Shown here in pieces: positions 1 to 7,352 of a stretch of 15,841 bases of DNA (positions are counted from its first letter, which is position 1; each line of letters begins with the position of its first letter). A program made the translations under genes and the position numbers. The notes below the pieces were generated by a model. It worked only from the letters and a program-made list of their open reading frames with translations, was not told the DNA's origin and did no database searches. The stretch comes from Bacillota bacterium. GTDB lineage: Bacteria > Bacillota > Clostridia > Saccharofermentanales > DTU023. The stretch covers positions 1 through 15,841 of the forward strand of contig JAEWFX010000059.1 of assembly GCA_023388605.1 (NCBI GenBank), read 5' to 3'.

Positions 1-395
1 GCTAGAGCCTCCTCATTTGTCAACACGGTATACAATCTCTGCATATTTTCTAGATGCTCATCTGGATTAGTAGAGCTCAAAGTGAAGAAAATCTGTGCGT
101 CCTTGTCGGGATTGCCAGGTTCAAAAGCGACAGGACGTTTGCTGTACATAAAACCGATAGCTGTACCGATGGCACCCTCTGCATTCTCAGTGGAATGAGG
201 CAGGGCGATACCGGGCAGAATCACTACGTACGGACCATGTTTTTCGATACAAGCGATGATCTCACCAGCATAGGTATCTTTGACGATACCTGCAGCTTCT
301 AAGGGTTCACAGCATTTCTTGATCGCTTCTTGCCAAGTCAAATCTTCATCGACGATGGCATAGTGTTTCTTCTCATAAATCTCTCTAAGTAACAT
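1..395 (-). CDS. ulaC: PTS ascorbate-type EIIA component (UlaC-like), 3' end cut by window edge
   Basis: This is the N-terminal 131 residues of a cytosolic EIIA phosphocarrier of the mannitol/fructose superfamily, closest to the ascorbate-type UlaC/SgaA branch. It passes phosphate from HPr to its EIIB partner. Translation of the minus strand from the ATG at 395-393 gives MLLREIYEKKHYAIVDEDLT, and later GIALPHS, in which His67 is the expected phosphorylation site. The stretch NPDKDAQIFFTLSS followed by DEHL and LYTVL is also typical of UlaC. A GGAGG ribosome binding site lies just upstream at about 400-404. The family is about 150 residues long, so only some 20 residues are missing beyond base 1. 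The divergent DeoR regulator and downstream ulaE support a role in ascorbate or related sugar-acid uptake. The EIIB and EIIC genes would be expected to the left, outside the window. The substrate is inferred, not seen. Confidence 0.85.
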   Translation of the reverse strand, partial: MLLREIYEKKHYAIVDEDLTWQEAIKKCCEPLEAAGIVKDTYAGEIIACIEKHGPYVVILPGIALPHSTENAEGAIGTAIGFMYSKRPVAFEPGNPDKDAQIFFTLSSTNPDEHLENMQRLYTVLTNEEAL

Positions 396-715
396 TTTTC
401 CTCCAACGTTCATAACGCTCATAAAAATTGTTATTCTAACGTTAAATTCAACTCATACTGTGATAATATCGAAAAATTAGCAGTCTGTACGCCGAATCAC
501 AGGTAATATTTTTCAACTATTTACAATAATCATATTTATTTCATTCAAATAATTCATATATTTATCTTGTTAGCTATGCCTAAACTATTACAATTTGGTT
601 TTATTCACCGACAAAAGTAATTTTTCTTCTATTTATTTGTACTAAATGCTAAGCTAAAAATATCAATGAGTTCGTATATATTGTTCAAAACGTTCTCATA
701 ATTGATGAGGTCAAG
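396..715. promoter_or_regulatory. Divergent control region between ulaC-like EIIA and DeoR regulator genes
   Basis: This AT-rich 320-bp stretch holds no gene. Next to the EIIA start are two tandem copies of AACGyTCAT (405-413 and 414-422), an AACGTT at 438-443, and near the regulator start AACGTTCTCAT (689-699). The last one lies inside a cre-like sequence, TCAAAACGTTCTCA at 685-698, with two mismatches to the catabolite-response consensus TGNAARCGNWWWCA. A separate 7-bp inverted repeat, CTGTGAT (458-464) and ATCACAG (496-502), has a 31-bp spacer. For the plus-strand regulator, a weak promoter may be TTGTAC (637-642) with TATCAA (661-666), and GAGG at 707-710 is its ribosome binding site. Which repeats are real operators cannot be decided from one sequence. 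Confidence 0.5.
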
Positions 716-1576
716 ATGAAAAGAAGCAGAGAATTCGTCAACAAACGCCGTCAGGAAATCATGAAACTACTGGAGCAAAACGGACAATTCTCCATAACTG
801 CTTTGAGCAAAGCTCTACAGGTATCGCCTCTGACCATACGCCGTGACATACAGCATCTCGAATCTATGCAATTGGCCAAACACCACTACGGCTACGTGAC
901 AATCAACAATCCCTATGCTAACTCTTTCAGTTCTAATCAAGTTCAATGCAAACAGAGTATTGCTCGCTATGCAGCAAAACTTGTAGATGACAATGCCACT
1001 ATCATGTTGAATACAAGCTCTACTGCCCTAGCTCTACTCAAATTTATCACCGCCGAACATGTCACTGTCATCACCAACAATGCCCAAGCATTGAATATCG
1101 ATACCGAACGACATATAGACCTAATCTTGACAGGCGGAGAATTGCGTTCACCCAAATGCACTTTGACTGGCGATTTTGCCATTCAGAACCTCAAGCAGGT
1201 GACTGCCAACATCGCCTTTATAGGTTGTTCAGGGATCTCTCCTGAGGGCGGCATCAGCACCTCAGTCATTCAAGAAGGTTCTATCAATTTGCAGATGATG
1301 CGACAAGCTGCCAAGGTCATAGTCCTAGCTGACCACACCAAGATCGGTCATATCAGCCACTATCGTTACAGCGAACCGCACTGCATCGATGTCTTAATAA
1401 CCGACGAACAAGCACCTAAAGTCGCACTCAATCGATTCCGCCGCATGGGCATCGAAGTGGTGACTGTAGATGCTGCCGGTCATACTTCAGGCACCCTATC
1501 AAGCACATACACAGAAACAGAAGACGACGCAGTCTCTGACATACCAGATAAGCTGCCTGCATCTATTGAATGGTAA
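716..1576 (+). CDS. DeoR-family transcriptional regulator of the ula-like locus
   Basis: A 286-residue DNA-binding repressor-type protein. The N-terminus is a DeoR winged helix-turn-helix (about residues 8-63) with the recognition helix around VSPLTIRRDIQHL (36-48). Residues 75-252 form the sugar-phosphate-sensing DeoRC domain, with the usual landmarks NTSST (99-103), TNNAQAL (120-126), LTGGELR (138-144), GCSGIS (170-175) and ADHTKIG (205-211). The last 30 or so residues are a polar, acidic tail not needed by the family. The ATG at 716 has GAGG five bases upstream. It is divergent from the PTS EIIA gene and on the same strand as ulaE, so it most likely controls both, as UlaR does in enteric bacteria. 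The ligand is inferred to be a phosphorylated sugar acid or pentose phosphate, and the exact orthology to UlaR is not proven. Confidence 0.88.
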   Translation: MKRSREFVNKRRQEIMKLLEQNGQFSITALSKALQVSPLTIRRDIQHLESMQLAKHHYGYVTINNPYANSFSSNQVQCKQSIARYAAKLVDDNATIMLNTSSTALALLKFITAEHVTVITNNAQALNIDTERHIDLILTGGELRSPKCTLTGDFAIQNLKQVTANIAFIGCSGISPEGGISTSVIQEGSINLQMMRQAAKVIVLADHTKIGHISHYRYSEPHCIDVLITDEQAPKVALNRFRRMGIEVVTVDAAGHTSGTLSSTYTETEDDAVSDIPDKLPASIEW

Positions 1577-1660
1577 AATATTTATTAGATCATCCATCCT
1601 TTTACTAGGTCTTTTGGAGAATAGATAAAGTATATTTGAGTTGTGAAGGGGATATAGAAT

Positions 1661-2020
1661 ATGGGATTTTGGATCTTTATGTTCATAATCACATTATTAA
1701 TACCTACAGCACTGTTATTAACTTGGTATTCATGCCCAAAGCTAAAAAAAATTAATAAGGCACATGGGTATAGAACAAAACGGTCTATGAAAAATCGAGA
1801 TACATGGGCTTTTGCACAAAAATATTGTGCGAGAGTGTCTATATATATGTTCTTCCCTTCGTTGCTATTGTCATTGACAGTTATGCCTACAGTGATTGAT
1901 AAGTCAATGACTAAGATTGGATGGATAGGACTGATTATCACAACAATTCAAATGATGAGTTTTGTGGTAATTATGATATCTACTGAAAAAGCTTTAAGAA
2001 ATAACTTTGATAAAAGATGA
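1661..2020 (+). CDS. Small SdpI/YfhL-like membrane protein, AT-rich
   Basis: A 119-residue integral membrane protein with three predicted membrane segments (about 3-22, 57-77 and 84-107). Between the first two lies a conserved-looking stretch with GYRT (36-39), Ser42, Asn45 and Trp49, the signature pattern of the SdpI family. SdpI protects Bacillus subtilis from the SdpC toxin; many short homologues have no known role. Full SdpI has about 200 residues, so this is a single-domain form like YfhL. An AGGGGAT ribosome binding site sits eight bases before the ATG. By hand count the gene is about 32% G+C (115 of 360 bases), while sampled stretches of ulaE are close to 50%. It also uses many TTA, ATA and AGA codons. 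This suggests a recent arrival in the operon. No toxin gene or SdpR-like regulator is adjacent. An overlapping antisense frame (1585-1941) was judged a shadow. Confidence 0.72.
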   Translation: MGFWIFMFIITLLIPTALLLTWYSCPKLKKINKAHGYRTKRSMKNRDTWAFAQKYCARVSIYMFFPSLLLSLTVMPTVIDKSMTKIGWIGLIITTIQMMSFVVIMISTEKALRNNFDKR

Positions 2021-2043
2021 AACACCTATAATTAGGAGGAAAT

Positions 2044-2907
2044 ATGCAGACAGAAAAATTATATGAATTAGGACTATACGAGAAGTCCATGCCTTCTACC
2101 CTCTCTTGGCAGGACAAATTCAAACACGCACGCCAGGCTGGTTTTGATTATTTAGAGATAAGTGTAGATGAGAGCGACGACAAGTTGGCTCGACTCGATT
2201 ACACTGCCGCTCAAATAGCAGAAATTCAGACCGCCATGGTCGAGACCAACACTCGCCTAAAATCCATGTGTCTATCAGGTCACCGCAAATTTCCTCTGGG
2301 CGATCCTGATCCGCTCAAACGCCAACGCTCACTGGAAATCATGGAGAAGGCGATACATCTCAGCTGCGAACTAGGCGTACGCATCATTCAATTGGCTGGC
2401 TACGATACCTACTACGATGAGGGCACAGCAGAAACCGAACGCTTTTTCAGAGAAAATCTGGCTCGAGCTGTTGAGATGGCAGCCAAACATGGTGTGACTC
2501 TTGGATTTGAAACTATGGAGACGCCCTTTATGGATACCGTCGCTAAAGCTATGCACTATGTAGAGCTGATCGATAACCCTTATCTCGGCGTCTATCCAGA
2601 TATCGGCAATCTACAAAACGCTGCTCTGATCTACCAGCATAAAGTTGTCGATGATCTCGCGACCGGACACGGTCACCTGGTAGCTACCCACCTCAAAGAA
2701 ACTATTCCTGGCCACTATCGAGAAATCCCCTTCGGCACAGGACACACTGATTATCTGCCATCTATTCAAGAAGTCTGGCGTCAAGGCGTGCGTACTTTTG
2801 TCGGCGAATTCTGGTATATCGGCTCAGAACAATGGGTAGAAGATCTCGCCTTTGCCAACAAATTCTTGCGTGACAAGATCGAGAGTGCTATCAAAGATTT
2901 TGAGTAA
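2044..2907 (+). CDS. ulaE: L-ribulose/L-xylulose-5-phosphate 3-epimerase
   Basis: A 287-residue TIM-barrel enzyme of the UlaE/SgbU type (E. coli UlaE is 284 residues). It interconverts L-xylulose 5-phosphate and L-ribulose 5-phosphate in the cytosolic breakdown of L-ascorbate and related sugars, feeding the pentose phosphate pathway. The expected metal ligands are visible: Glu156 in GFETMET, Asp186 in YPDIGN, His216 in ATHLKET and Glu255 in VGEFWY. The N-terminal LGLYEKSMP and LSGHRKFPLG are also typical. The start has a strong AGGAGG ribosome binding site (2034-2039). It follows the SdpI-like gene by 23 bp and is probably co-transcribed with the DeoR regulator. Its stop codon directly abuts the stop codon of tatD on the other strand. 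The matching 3-keto-L-gulonate-6-P decarboxylase and 4-epimerase are not in the window. Confidence 0.93.
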   Translation: MQTEKLYELGLYEKSMPSTLSWQDKFKHARQAGFDYLEISVDESDDKLARLDYTAAQIAEIQTAMVETNTRLKSMCLSGHRKFPLGDPDPLKRQRSLEIMEKAIHLSCELGVRIIQLAGYDTYYDEGTAETERFFRENLARAVEMAAKHGVTLGFETMETPFMDTVAKAMHYVELIDNPYLGVYPDIGNLQNAALIYQHKVVDDLATGHGHLVATHLKETIPGHYREIPFGTGHTDYLPSIQEVWRQGVRTFVGEFWYIGSEQWVEDLAFANKFLRDKIESAIKDFE

Positions 2908-3717
2908 TTATAGATTAAATAGATGCTTAGCATTGGAAGTGGTGATCTTCGCCACTTCCTCTGCGCTGAGACCTCTCAATTCAGCTACTTTTTCACCTAT
3001 ATAAACGAGATTAGCAGGCTCATTGCGTTTACCGCGCTTAGGTACAGGCGCTAAGTACGGGCTGTCAGTTTCTAAGAGCAGACGCTCTAAAGGCATCTCG
3101 CTGACAATCTGAGGTGCTTGGCGAGCGTTTTTGAATGTCAGAGGTCCGTCAAATCCTAAATAAAAACCAAGTTTTAAGAGCAGACGAGCACTCTCTACCG
3201 AGCCCGAAAAGCAATGAGCGACACCTGGTATTTCTCGCAGATAACCTCCCTGCTTAGCCTCTAATAGTATTTGATAAGAATCAGCAAAGGCATCACGTTC
3301 ATGTATAACGAAGGGCAGATCCAATTCATAGGCTATCTGTAATTGTTCGCGGTATACCTCTTTTTGACGAGCACGCGGTGAATTTTCGTAATAATAATCG
3401 AGACCTATCTCACCGATGCCAACAATTTTACAGGGTCTGTGCTCAGAACTACTGCTTTTTCGCTCATCCTCAATTAATTCAATCAAAGACTTAGCAGAAT
3501 CATCTCGCCATAGATCAGCTTGTTGTGGATGTACACCTGCCAGACAATAGACATCCGGTGTAGATCTAGCAAATTCTAGAGACTCTCGGCTGTCCTTGAG
3601 ATTCTCTACCGATAAGATGATGGGAGTTACTCCTGCTGCTCGTGCTCGCTCTAAAACTTCAGAGCGATCTTCAGCAAAATCTTCTGTCTGAATATGACAA
3701 TGTGTATCAATCCACAT
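2908..3717 (-). CDS. tatD: TatD-family metal-dependent hydrolase/DNase
   Basis: A 269-residue amidohydrolase-fold enzyme of the TatD/YabD family, proposed to act as a metal-dependent 3'-5' exonuclease in DNA quality control. The metal site is complete: His6 and His8 in DTHCHI, Glu103 in GEIGLDYYY, His139 in VIHE, His168 in VAHCFSG and Asp218 in LLETDSPYLAP. The length is normal. In Firmicutes tatD commonly follows metG, and here too it is downstream of metG, separated only by a response regulator gene (7-bp gap). It is very likely the last gene of a metG-regulator-tatD operon. No terminator hairpin was found at its 3' end, which abuts the ulaE stop codon. The physiological substrate remains inferred from the family. 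Confidence 0.92.
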   Translation of the reverse strand: MWIDTHCHIQTEDFAEDRSEVLERARAAGVTPIILSVENLKDSRESLEFARSTPDVYCLAGVHPQQADLWRDDSAKSLIELIEDERKSSSSEHRPCKIVGIGEIGLDYYYENSPRARQKEVYREQLQIAYELDLPFVIHERDAFADSYQILLEAKQGGYLREIPGVAHCFSGSVESARLLLKLGFYLGFDGPLTFKNARQAPQIVSEMPLERLLLETDSPYLAPVPKRGKRNEPANLVYIGEKVAELRGLSAEEVAKITTSNAKHLFNL

Positions 3718-3724
3718 AAAACCT

Positions 3725-4420
3725 CTATCTCTTCAAGCGATAACCTATGCCCCAAACTGTCTCGATCAGATCACGACCGGCAACCTCCTGTAATTTGCGT
3801 CGCAGATTACTCATATGGACATTGATGGAGTTGTCGTCGAGCAAAGCTTCTTCGCCCCAGATAGCTCGATACAGCTGATCGCGACTGAACACTTGTGTTG
3901 GTTGAGCGAGGATGGTCTTCAATAAGGCAAACTGTGTTTGGGTTAAATGGACGATCTCTCCTCGGAAGGTAACTCGGTGTTCATTGGTGCTCAATAACAA
4001 TTCACCGAAACTATATTCTGTGACCTCCGGCTGAGGTGTTTTTTGGTCATAGTGATAATGGCGTCTGATCTGAGCTTTGACGCGCGCCAGAACTTCTTCG
4101 CAAGCAAAAGGTTTTACCATATAGTCATCACAACCCAGTGATAAGACCTCTATCTTATCTTCCAAGCTAGCTTTACCTGTGATCGCGATGATGGGTACGG
4201 TAGACTCTTCACGGATAATGCGGATAATGTCTTCACCCATCAAACCTGGCAACATAAGATCCAATAAAACTAACGAAATAGATTCTCGCTCTTCACGATA
4301 GAGCTCCAGACCTTGCACGCCATCTTTTGCCGAAAGAACTTCATATCCTTCGTGACTGAGAATCTCTCTCAAAATAAAATTGATATCTCGATCATCTTCT
4401 ATCAGTAGAATTTTGAACAT
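3725..4420 (-). CDS. OmpR/PhoB-family response regulator, no adjacent kinase
   Basis: A 231-residue DNA-binding response regulator. The receiver domain (1-115) has the acidic pair Asp9/Asp10, phosphoacceptor Asp54 in LLDLMLPG, Thr81 in ITGKA and Lys103 in VKPF. The winged-helix output domain (about 130-231) has NVHMSNLRRKL and the terminal ETVWGIGYRLKR typical of OmpR/PhoB proteins. All phosphorylation residues are intact, so it should respond to a histidine kinase, yet no kinase gene is present between metG and tatD or elsewhere in the window. The ATG lies 10 bp after the metG stop and has no clear Shine-Dalgarno sequence, which suggests translational coupling to metG. The target genes are unknown; the rnf promoter in this window has repeats of the spacing this family binds. 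Confidence 0.93.
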   Translation of the reverse strand: MFKILLIEDDRDINFILREILSHEGYEVLSAKDGVQGLELYREERESISLVLLDLMLPGLMGEDIIRIIREESTVPIIAITGKASLEDKIEVLSLGCDDYMVKPFACEEVLARVKAQIRRHYHYDQKTPQPEVTEYSFGELLLSTNEHRVTFRGEIVHLTQTQFALLKTILAQPTQVFSRDQLYRAIWGEEALLDDNSINVHMSNLRRKLQEVAGRDLIETVWGIGYRLKR

Positions 4421-4430
4421 AACAACAAGC

Positions 4431-6476
4431 TCAGCATAACCGCGAGCCAGCCGGTATAGTTTTAGAGACTTTGATCACTTCTAAACTTCCATCTGGTTTC
4501 TCGGCTGAGAGCAACATACCCTGTGAGAGAATGCCACGCATTTTGCGAGGCGAGAGATTGGCGACTAGCACCAAGTGCTCACCCACCAATTCTTCAGGGC
4601 TATAATATTCTGCAATGCCTGAAATAACACTGCGTTGGTGATCGCCCATGTCCAAGGTGAAATGTAAGAGACGATCCGTATTTTTCACTTTCTCACAAGC
4701 TAAGACTTTGACGACCGCGAGCTCGACCTTCGTCAAATCATCAAAACTGATCTCAGGCAGTGCTTTTATCTCAGCTTGTGCCGCTTCCTTATTGTCTGCC
4801 GATTGCTCTGTGACAGATTCTTTGACTGATTCAACTTCTGTTTGTGCTTTCCTATTGTCTTCACTAGGACCTAGAAGTTCAGCCGCCAAGGCATGTAATT
4901 CTGACAAACTCTCTTCGACCTCTAATCTCGGGAAAAGCGGTGCTGTCTTTTGGCAGTGATTGGTATGAGACCACTGACCTGCTTCTGCGGCATCATCCCA
5001 AGACAAATTGCTGGAATCACGCTGCGGTTGACGATCAATACCCAGAGCCTCATCCATACGTGCTGCCGTATCAGGCATAAAAGGATATAGCATGGTCGCG
5101 ACACGATAGAGCCCATCAGCCAAATTGTAGAGTACAGCGGCTAAACGGGGATGTTGAGCTTCATCTTTAGCGAGAACCCAAGGCATAGTTTCATCGATAT
5201 ATTTATTCATGCGACGGATGAATTGCCAGAGATGATGCAGTGCTTGTGAACTCTCTAGAGCTTCAAGATCTGCCGTGACAGTTTTGTAGGTATCAGCTGC
5301 ACAGACTAAGAGATCTGCATCGAACTCTCCGTCTTCACGTTCTGCAGGTAATCCCTCTGGGAAATATTTTAAGATCATCGAAACTGTACGACTGAGCAAG
5401 TTACCGAGATCGTTGGCCAGATCGCTGTTGATGCGCTTGATCAGAGCTTCGTTAGAAAAATTACCATCACAACCGAAGGCCACTTCTCTCAGTAAAAAAT
5501 AGCGTAGAGCGTCAGTACTGTATTGTTTGCAGAGCACTACTGGATCGACTATCTCGCATTTGCCTTCTTTAGATTTAGATAATTTGCCTCCATCTAAGAG
5601 CAACCAACCATGACCAAATACTTGCTTCGGTAGCGGCAAAGCCAACGCCATCAAAAGGATGGGCCAAATAATGGTGTGAAAACGAATGATATCCTTACCA
5701 ACTAAGTGTAGATTAGCAGGCCAGAAGGTCTGAAAGTCCTCAGTGTTATCTGGATAACCCAGAGCAGTGATATAGTTACTCAAAGCATCGATCCAAACAT
5801 AGATGACATGCTTTTCATCAAAAGGTACGGGTACACCCCAATCAAAAGTAGTGCGTGAAACAGCTAGATCCTCTAAGCCAGGTAAGAGAAAATTGTTGAG
5901 CATCTCACGTGTTCTAGAGGTGGGCTGGATAAATTCCGGATGATCTTCATAGTACTTAATCAATCGATCAGCATACTTTGACAACTTGAAGAAGTAGCTC
6001 TCTTCCTTAGTCAGCTCCACATCTCTACCACAGTCAGGACATTTGCCATCTACGAGTTGCGTCTCAGTCCAAAAAGCCTCACAGGGTACACAGTAATAGC
6101 CCTCATATTGACCTTTGTAGATATCACCTTGGTCGTAGAGTTTCTGGAAAATATATTGCACTGCTCTACGGTGCTGTTCATCTGTCGTCCGGATGAATCG
6201 ATCATAGGAGATATTCATAAGGCTCCACAGCTCCTTGATCTCATGAGCCATTTGATCTACATAGGTCTGCGGTGAAACACCCTTTTGTTCTGCAGTTTTC
6301 TGCATTTTCTTCCCATGCTCATCTGTGCCCGTCAAAAACATGGTTGGACACTTACGCATACGATGATAACGTGCTAGAGCATCAGCTATGACGGTGGTGT
6401 ATGTATTCCCTACAGTCAGGCGATTGCTGGGATAATAGATAGGTGTGGTCACATAGAATGGATGTTTATTACACAT
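4431..6476 (-). CDS. metG: Methionyl-tRNA synthetase, with C-terminal tRNA-binding domain
   Basis: A 681-residue class I aminoacyl-tRNA synthetase that charges tRNA-Met in the cytosol. Numbered from the ATG at 6476, it shows the TTPIYYPS entry strand, a divergent HIGH signature reading TVGN (21-24), a CxxC...CxxC zinc knuckle (Cys129, 132, 146, 149), the YVWIDALSNY methionine-pocket region, and a KMSKS motif reading KLSKS (298-302). An anticodon-binding helical domain follows, then a Glu/Ser/Lys-rich linker (about 545-575), then an EMAP/Trbp111-type tRNA-binding domain to the end. A longer reading from a TTG at 6494 adds six residues. I prefer the ATG because GAGGAG lies directly upstream of it and inside that extension. 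It heads a probable operon with the response regulator and tatD. The 80-bp upstream region is too short for a T-box leader. Confidence 0.95.
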   Translation of the reverse strand: MCNKHPFYVTTPIYYPSNRLTVGNTYTTVIADALARYHRMRKCPTMFLTGTDEHGKKMQKTAEQKGVSPQTYVDQMAHEIKELWSLMNISYDRFIRTTDEQHRRAVQYIFQKLYDQGDIYKGQYEGYYCVPCEAFWTETQLVDGKCPDCGRDVELTKEESYFFKLSKYADRLIKYYEDHPEFIQPTSRTREMLNNFLLPGLEDLAVSRTTFDWGVPVPFDEKHVIYVWIDALSNYITALGYPDNTEDFQTFWPANLHLVGKDIIRFHTIIWPILLMALALPLPKQVFGHGWLLLDGGKLSKSKEGKCEIVDPVVLCKQYSTDALRYFLLREVAFGCDGNFSNEALIKRINSDLANDLGNLLSRTVSMILKYFPEGLPAEREDGEFDADLLVCAADTYKTVTADLEALESSQALHHLWQFIRRMNKYIDETMPWVLAKDEAQHPRLAAVLYNLADGLYRVATMLYPFMPDTAARMDEALGIDRQPQRDSSNLSWDDAAEAGQWSHTNHCQKTAPLFPRLEVEESLSELHALAAELLGPSEDNRKAQTEVESVKESVTEQSADNKEAAQAEIKALPEISFDDLTKVELAVVKVLACEKVKNTDRLLHFTLDMGDHQRSVISGIAEYYSPEELVGEHLVLVANLSPRKMRGILSQGMLLSAEKPDGSLEVIKVSKTIPAGSRLC

Positions 6477-6556
6477 AATCTCCTCATTAGACAATGAACT
6501 ATTTTTCTCTGTTTAAACTATAATATATTAGATAAAAGACTGCACTAGGAGCGAAG
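6477..6556. promoter_or_regulatory. Divergent metG / lipoprotein promoter region
   Basis: An 80-bp AT-rich gap between metG (minus) and the lipoprotein gene (plus). It contains a perfect -10 hexamer TATAAT at 6519-6524 on the plus strand, 33 bases before the lipoprotein ATG, but no good -35 partner at 16-18 bases. The overlapping run also gives TATTAT on the minus strand for metG. GGAG at 6548-6551 is the plus-strand ribosome binding site. No T-box or other riboswitch fold fits in this space. Confidence 0.4.
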
Positions 6557-7336
6557 ATGCAAAAAACAATACTCAGCAAATTAATATATATATTCTTAAC
6601 AGCGATAATTTTAGTTCTTTGTCTAGTAGGTTGTGGCGATAAAGAGAAAACTGACAGCACTCTTATTGCCAACCCTAACAGCAATACCACAGAACAAGCC
6701 GAGGGAACTCAACAAACCACTGATGCTGCTCAATCTAACTACTCTACTGACGGTACAACTAGTCAAACTTCTGCATCGATCAAACAAACAGAAACCGAAG
6801 CAAATAGCCCGAGCTCTGCAACTTATGATCGCAAACTGTACGGAGAGATAAGCCAAAAAGCCCTGCAGAACAAACCTCAGTTCCTGAATCTCGACGAATA
6901 TCAAACACATGTTTTCTTTCTCATGCACGAGATCAAAGGCAATACGCTCTCTGTGCCAGTCATCACCTTCATAACTATCTATGAAAAAGATGGTTCTGCA
7001 CCCTACATCGGCAGTTATACTCGCACCAATCTACAGAATATAGAAGATAAAACTCTGATCGATGAACTCGCGAGTCAAGCTCATACTTATAGTGATCAGT
7101 ACAGCAATATCACTGGTATCACATACAAAACCGACACTGACAGTAATTTCTTTATCGACGATCAAGTATTCTTCAGTCTGCCAGAAATCCCTCAAGATCA
7201 GTTGCAGAATCTACCTGATTTCGTCCGCAATCGCAGCAACGACGACTACAGTCTGGGCAGCGACTACGCCAAATTGCAACAATTCCTCAAAGACAAAGGC
7301 TATAGCGAAATCACCGATCAAGTAGTAAAGGAATAG
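6557..7336 (+). CDS. Predicted lipoprotein of unknown function
   Basis: A 259-residue exported protein. The first 25 residues form a lipoprotein signal peptide with a hydrophobic core (IYIFLTAIILVLCL) and lipobox LVGC, so Cys26 should be lipidated and anchor the protein on the outer face of the membrane. Residues 27-91 are a Ser/Thr/Asn/Gln-rich linker without predicted structure. Residues 92-259 look like a folded domain with alternating hydrophobic strands and no cysteine, no recognisable catalytic motif and no repeats. I do not recognise the family. TAGGAG lies upstream of the ATG. It is divergent from metG and ahead of rpmB, but the latter has its own promoter, so no functional link follows from position. 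Codon use resembles the neighbours. Several overlapping frames inside it were judged shadows. Confidence 0.75.
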   Translation: MQKTILSKLIYIFLTAIILVLCLVGCGDKEKTDSTLIANPNSNTTEQAEGTQQTTDAAQSNYSTDGTTSQTSASIKQTETEANSPSSATYDRKLYGEISQKALQNKPQFLNLDEYQTHVFFLMHEIKGNTLSVPVITFITIYEKDGSAPYIGSYTRTNLQNIEDKTLIDELASQAHTYSDQYSNITGITYKTDTDSNFFIDDQVFFSLPEIPQDQLQNLPDFVRNRSNDDYSLGSDYAKLQQFLKDKGYSEITDQVVKE

Positions 7337-7352
7337 CATTTATAAAACTGGG

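Noticed and set aside
1585..1941. Minus-strand open frame of 118 codons antisense to the SdpI-like gene
   Set aside because: The plus-strand frame has a ribosome binding site, a coherent membrane topology and the SdpI signature. The antisense frame has none of these and arises from the AT-rich composition.
6477..6494. TTG start for metG six codons upstream
   Set aside because: The GAGGAG ribosome binding site lies inside that extension and immediately before the ATG at 6476, so the shorter form is preferred.
6477..6556. T-box leader upstream of metG
   Set aside because: The gap to the divergent gene is only 80 bp and shows no specifier or antiterminator elements.
6623..6928. Minus- and plus-strand frames of 70-100 codons overlapping the lipoprotein gene
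   Set aside because: They lack ribosome binding sites and family features, and lie wholly inside a gene with a clear lipoprotein signal and its own ribosome binding site.
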